Assembly (NCBI GenBank): GCA_900104855.1
Contig: FNSS01000001.1
Coordinates: 5,084,001 to 5,148,000 of the forward strand
Length of the DNA stretch: 64,000 nucleotides
Source of the DNA: Rhizobiales bacterium GAS188
GTDB taxonomy: Bacteria > Pseudomonadota > Alphaproteobacteria > Rhizobiales > Beijerinckiaceae
Direction of reading: 5' to 3'
Made by a program: the position numbers and the translations under genes. Under the pieces are notes generated by a model, which was not told where the DNA came from, searched no databases, and saw nothing but the letters and a program-made list of their open reading frames with translations. Position 1 is the first letter of the stretch. Every line of letters begins with the position of its first letter. Positions 61,130 through 64,000 of the stretch are shown here, in pieces.

Positions 61130-61597
61130 TCACTCCCGGTGATAGCGTTCCAGGGCGCTACGGAGAGCGACAATGTCGCTTTGCAGCCGCAGGAGCTCGT
61201 CGACCTTGAGGTTCGAGGCCTCGAGGATGCAACCGGGGATCTCCCGCGCGTTTTTCCGGATCGCTCGCCCTTTATCGGTCAAACCCACCCGTACTTGGCG
61301 TTCATCGACCGGATCACGGGTTCGCTTGACGTGGCCTGACGCCTCCAGCCGCTTGAGCAATGGCGTGAGCGTGCTAGATTCGAGGAACAGCTTTTCGCCG
61401 AGACTTCCGACCGTCTGATCGTCCTGCTCCCAAAGCAGAACCATCACCAGATATTGTGGATAGGTCAGGCCGAGTTCGTCCAACAGCGGCTTGTAGACGC
61501 GATTGAATGCGTGGCCGGCGGAATAGACTGCGAAGCACAAGAACGCGCCCAGTCGCAAGGCGTCGTCCGGCTTCGGTGGACGTTTTGGATCGGGCAT
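61130..61597 (-). CDS. OhrR-type MarR-family redox regulator
   Basis: 155 aa from ATG 61597 (GAGG eight bases upstream; ATG 61609 and an earlier start are possible). It shows the OhrR hallmark near the N-terminus: GAFLCFAVYSAGHAFNRVY, with the sensing cysteine C21, then LTYPQYLVMVLLWEQDDQTV, the winged helix LEASGHVKRTRDPVDERQVRVGLTDKG and a C-terminal dimer helix. OhrR proteins are derepressed when organic hydroperoxides oxidise this Cys. Divergent from the Tat-exported hydrolase at 61736, with an exact palindrome between them. Confidence 0.88.
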   Translation of the reverse strand: MPDPKRPPKPDDALRLGAFLCFAVYSAGHAFNRVYKPLLDELGLTYPQYLVMVLLWEQDDQTVGSLGEKLFLESSTLTPLLKRLEASGHVKRTRDPVDERQVRVGLTDKGRAIRKNAREIPGCILEASNLKVDELLRLQSDIVALRSALERYHRE

Positions 61598-61677
61598 GGC
61601 GAACCTCATGACGATCGCACATATATCGCACACGATCGTATCGCAAGCGCTTGACATCGGTCCAGGCTTCGATATTT

Positions 61678-61706
61678 ATATCGCACGCGATCAAATCGTG
61701 CGATAT
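61678..61706. promoter_or_regulatory. Palindromic operator for the OhrR-type regulator
   Basis: ATATCGCACG and CGTGCGATAT form perfect 10-bp arms around 9 bp, 30 bp upstream of the hydrolase start. Further ATCGCAC direct copies at 61614-61635 lie next to the regulator's own start. Assignment inferred from position. Confidence 0.65.
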
Positions 61707-61735
61707 ATTAACCGTCGATTGCAGAGGAGTAAACC

Positions 61736-62722
61736 GTGAGCATCGACCCTTCCGATCATGCCGAGAGCAAGAGTTCAACGTCCCGCCGGCGGGTCCTTAT
61801 CGCCGGCGCCGGTATCGCTGCGCTGCCCTTGACCGCTGCGGCGGCCGGGAGCCCCAGCGGTCAGCCTTCCGCAACCCCTCACGGACAAGGAGCCAGAAGC
61901 ATGAACACGATCACGACCAAGGACGGAACCGAGATCTACTACAAGGATTGGGGGGCGGGACAGCCGGTCGTCTTCAGTCATGGCTGGCCGCTGAGCGCCG
62001 ACGCCTTCGAGGACCAGATGTTCTTTCTGGCGTCGCATGGCTATCGCGTCATCGCCCATGACCGTCGCGGCCACGGCCGCTCGAGCCAGCCTTGGCACGG
62101 CAACGACATGGATACTTACGCCGATGACCTCGCGGAGCTGGTGCGGAAGCTCGATCTGAAAGACGCGATCCATGTCGGCCACTCCACCGGCGGCGGCGAG
62201 GTCGCCCGCTATATCGGTCGCCACGGCACGAAGCGGGTCGCGAAGGCGGTTCTGATCGGCGCGGTTCCGCCGCTGATGCTGAAGACGCCCGCCAATCCCG
62301 GCGGTCTGCCGATCGATGTCTTCGACGGCATCCGCAAGGGCGTGCTGAGCGACCGCTCGCAGTTCTTCAAAGACCTGACCACGCCGTTCTATGGCTACAA
62401 CCGGGCGGGCGCGAAGGTTTCGGAGGGCGTGCGTGAATCCTTCTGGCTGCAGGGCATGATGGCCGGCATGCCCGCCAGCTATTTCTGCATCAAGGCCTTT
62501 TCGGAAACCGACCAGACCGAAGACCTCAAGAAGATCGACAAGCCGACCCTGATCCTGCATGGCGACGACGATCAGATCGTGCCGATCGGCGCTTCGGCAA
62601 TGCTGTCGTCGAAGCTTATCAAGGGCGCGACGCTGAAGATCTATAAGGGCGGCTCGCACGGCATGTGCACCACGCAAAAGGATGAGGTGAACACCGACCT
62701 CCTCGCCTTCATCAAAGGCTGA
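61736..62722 (+). CDS. Tat-exported alpha/beta hydrolase (cofactor-free haloperoxidase/esterase type)
   Basis: 328 aa starting at GTG 61736 behind AGAGGAG. It has a twin-arginine signal ([20 protein letters not shown]). The catalytic triad is intact: Ser150 in VGHSTGGGE, Asp in [10 protein letters not shown] and His in KGGSHGMCT. The oxyanion region [13 protein letters not shown] and [11 protein letters not shown] are typical of non-heme chloroperoxidase-like esterases, which act as perhydrolases or esterases. An internal ATG before NTITTKDG would give the cytoplasmic form. Control by the divergent OhrR-type repressor suggests a role under peroxide stress. Confidence 0.9.
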   Translation: MSIDPSDHAESKSSTSRRRVLIAGAGIAALPLTAAAAGSPSGQPSATPHGQGARSMNTITTKDGTEIYYKDWGAGQPVVFSHGWPLSADAFEDQMFFLASHGYRVIAHDRRGHGRSSQPWHGNDMDTYADDLAELVRKLDLKDAIHVGHSTGGGEVARYIGRHGTKRVAKAVLIGAVPPLMLKTPANPGGLPIDVFDGIRKGVLSDRSQFFKDLTTPFYGYNRAGAKVSEGVRESFWLQGMMAGMPASYFCIKAFSETDQTEDLKKIDKPTLILHGDDDQIVPIGASAMLSSKLIKGATLKIYKGGSHGMCTTQKDEVNTDLLAFIKG

Positions 62723-62792
62723 TCACCAAGCGCCGCGCCGGCAACGGCGCGGCGTCCAGGTGTCGGGCGCGGGCTTGGTGGTCAGGGCCGAG

Positions 62793-62882
62793 ACTGGGAC
62801 CGCGACCGTCTCGGTCGCCCTCCTTCCCACCGATGGCGGCCTCGCCATTCGTAAGTGCGGGCGAGACGCCGGCGGTCCCAGT
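62793..62882. repeat. 90-bp MITE-like element containing 51-bp repeat copy B
   Basis: Ends ACTGGGACCGC (62793-62803) and GCGGTCCCAGT (62872-62882) are perfect 11-bp terminal inverted repeats. The left part is the 51-bp repeat (62796-62846) shared with 60978-61028. It lies between two convergent genes and reaches to 2 bp from the stop of the sugar transferase gene. Confidence 0.85.
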
Positions 62883-62884
62883 CC

Positions 62885-64000
62885 TCAATACGCGTTCTTG
62901 GTGTTGAGGAGCGAGCCCGGCGTCTTCAGCAGGATGAGGAAGTCGAGCAGCAGCGACCAGTTCTCGATGTAATAGAGGTCGTGCTCGACGCGTTTCTGGA
63001 TCTTCTCCTGGGTGTCGGTCTCGCCGCGCCAGCCATGGATCTGCGCCCAGCCGGTGATGCCGGGCTTGACGCGATGGCGCGCGAAATAACCATCGACCAC
63101 CTGGTCGTAGAGATGGTCGGCGGCCTTGGCCTGCAGCGCATGCGGGCGCGGCCCGACAAGCGACAGATTGCCGAACACGGCTACGTTCAAGAGCTGCGGC
63201 AATTCGTCGAGCGAGGTCTTGCGGATGAAGCGCCCGACGCGGGTGACGCGCGCATCGCCCTTGGTGACGAGCTTCGCCGCTCCCTGGTCCGACTGATCGA
63301 CATACATCGAGCGGAACTTGAACACTTCGATGAGCTCGTTGTTGAAGCCGAAGCGCTTCTGCCTGAAGAGCACGGGCCCGCGCGAATCGAGCTTCACCGC
63401 AAGCGCCGTCAGCAGCAGCACGGGCGACAGCAGGATCAGCATCGCCCAGCCGACCGCCTTGTCGAAGATCCATTTCAGCACGAGGTCCCAATCGGCGATG
63501 GGCTTGTCGAACAGGTCGAGCACCGGAACCGTGCCGATATAGGAGTAGGCGCGGGGCCGCAGGCGCAGCCTCGCCATATGGGCCGAGAGGCGGATATCGA
63601 TCGGCAGCACCCAGAGCTTGCGCAGCATCTGCAGCAGGCGCTGTTCGGCCGAGACCGGCACCGTGAAGATGACGAGATCGAGCCTGGTGCGGCGGGCGAA
63701 TTCAACCAGGTCGTCGACCGTGCCGAGCTTGGGATAATTGGCCACCACGTCGGGCGAGCGGTTATCGGCGCGGTCGTCGAAGACGCCGCAGAGCTGCAGC
63801 CCGGTATCCTTCTCCTGGTCGAGCAGTCGGATCAGCGATTCGGCGGGCTCGCCGCCGCCCACGATGGCGGTGCGGCGATCGAGCCGCCCCTTGCGGGTGA
63901 GCCAGCGCACGGCCGAGGCCATCGCCATGCGCCCGAGGCTGATGACGGCGAGGCCAAGGAAGAACCAGATGACGAGGAAGACGCGCGAGAAGGCGTCCGC
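62885..64000 (-). CDS. Undecaprenyl-phosphate sugar-1-phosphate transferase (WcaJ/ExoY type), 5' end outside window
   Basis: At least 371 codons; the frame is open through the right edge, and the first 24 visible codons ([18 protein letters not shown]) are a membrane helix, so the true start lies beyond 64000. A middle Rossmann-like CoA-binding-type domain ([20 protein letters not shown]) is followed by a membrane hairpin ([19 protein letters not shown]) and the catalytic bacterial-sugar-transferase domain: [52 protein letters not shown] and [20 protein letters not shown]. It loads the first sugar phosphate (usually glucose) on undecaprenyl phosphate to start exopolysaccharide synthesis. Confidence 0.93.
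   Translation of the reverse strand, partial: ADAFSRVFLVIWFFLGLAVISLGRMAMASAVRWLTRKGRLDRRTAIVGGGEPAESLIRLLDQEKDTGLQLCGVFDDRADNRSPDVVANYPKLGTVDDLVEFARRTRLDLVIFTVPVSAEQRLLQMLRKLWVLPIDIRLSAHMARLRLRPRAYSYIGTVPVLDLFDKPIADWDLVLKWIFDKAVGWAMLILLSPVLLLTALAVKLDSRGPVLFRQKRFGFNNELIEVFKFRSMYVDQSDQGAAKLVTKGDARVTRVGRFIRKTSLDELPQLLNVAVFGNLSLVGPRPHALQAKAADHLYDQVVDGYFARHRVKPGITGWAQIHGWRGETDTQEKIQKRVEHDLYYIENWSLLLDFLILLKTPGSLLNTKNAY

Overview
This is a 64 kb stretch of high-GC, mostly protein-coding chromosome from an alphaproteobacterium, most likely a member of the Hyphomicrobiales (Rhizobiales). Reasons: the ssb - marC - gyrA neighbourhood, the family content (DUF3095, NnrU, FkbM, EB_dh/cytochrome b, DUF5993 with DsbB), free use of TTG starts, and intergenic repeats of a style common in that order (7-bp GCGAATG/GTAGCGA arrays, GGCGTGGATGGCCGGGCC palindromes). 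The species cannot be named from the sequence alone. No rRNA, tRNA, CRISPR array, integrase or transposase was recognised.

Layout. 0-6.2 kb: degenerate alpha/beta hydrolase, RND efflux pump (permease, adaptor), GFA enzyme, ArsC/Spx-like reductase. 6.3-7.5 kb: GST with a divergent HxlR repressor. 7.5-11.3 kb: GGDEF-EAL sensor divergent from a PstS-like binding protein. 11.3-14.1 kb: cytochrome b/ethylbenzene-dehydrogenase-like fusion with a 2Fe-2S flavin reductase. 14.6-18.9 kb: DsbB-like protein with a 52-aa partner, TauE exporter with a divergent LysR, ferredoxin reductase. 19.3-29.2 kb: UDP-glucuronate decarboxylase, a 1715-residue octapeptide-repeat protein, an OGT/SPINDLY-type O-glycosyltransferase and an FkbM methyltransferase. 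29.5-34.5 kb: Cys-cluster protein, two GSTs, TetR, NnrU, 3-oxoacid CoA-transferase. 34.6-42.2 kb: AsmA-like protein, DUF3095 protein, ssb, marC, gyrA. 42.2-55.0 kb: a segment bounded by two diverged copies of the gyrA 3' end, holding gene fragments, a MarR/aminotransferase pair, an AI-2E-family transporter, a metallophosphoesterase, an amidohydrolase and a large autotransporter. 55.7-59.3 kb: a tightly coupled three-gene coiled-coil/membrane operon of unknown function. 59.5-64 kb: flippase, OhrR-type regulator with a Tat-exported hydrolase, and an undecaprenyl-phosphate sugar phosphotransferase running off the right edge.

The most striking object is the repeat protein at 20987-26134. It is built from 8-residue units arranged in a super-repeat of exactly 109 residues (327 bp). 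Its only tryptophans recur every 327 bp, fifteen times, without one insertion or deletion. It is Ser/Thr-rich and sits between a nucleotide-sugar enzyme and an O-GlcNAc-transferase-type enzyme followed by an FkbM methyltransferase. A dedicated glycosylation system for a giant repeat protein is a reasonable hypothesis. Second in interest is the roughly 12.6 kb segment flanked by direct copies of the gyrA tail (about 92% identical, differences mostly synonymous), which looks like an acquired or rearranged island. Several small families of hairpin repeats and 15-bp tandem duplications are scattered through the window.
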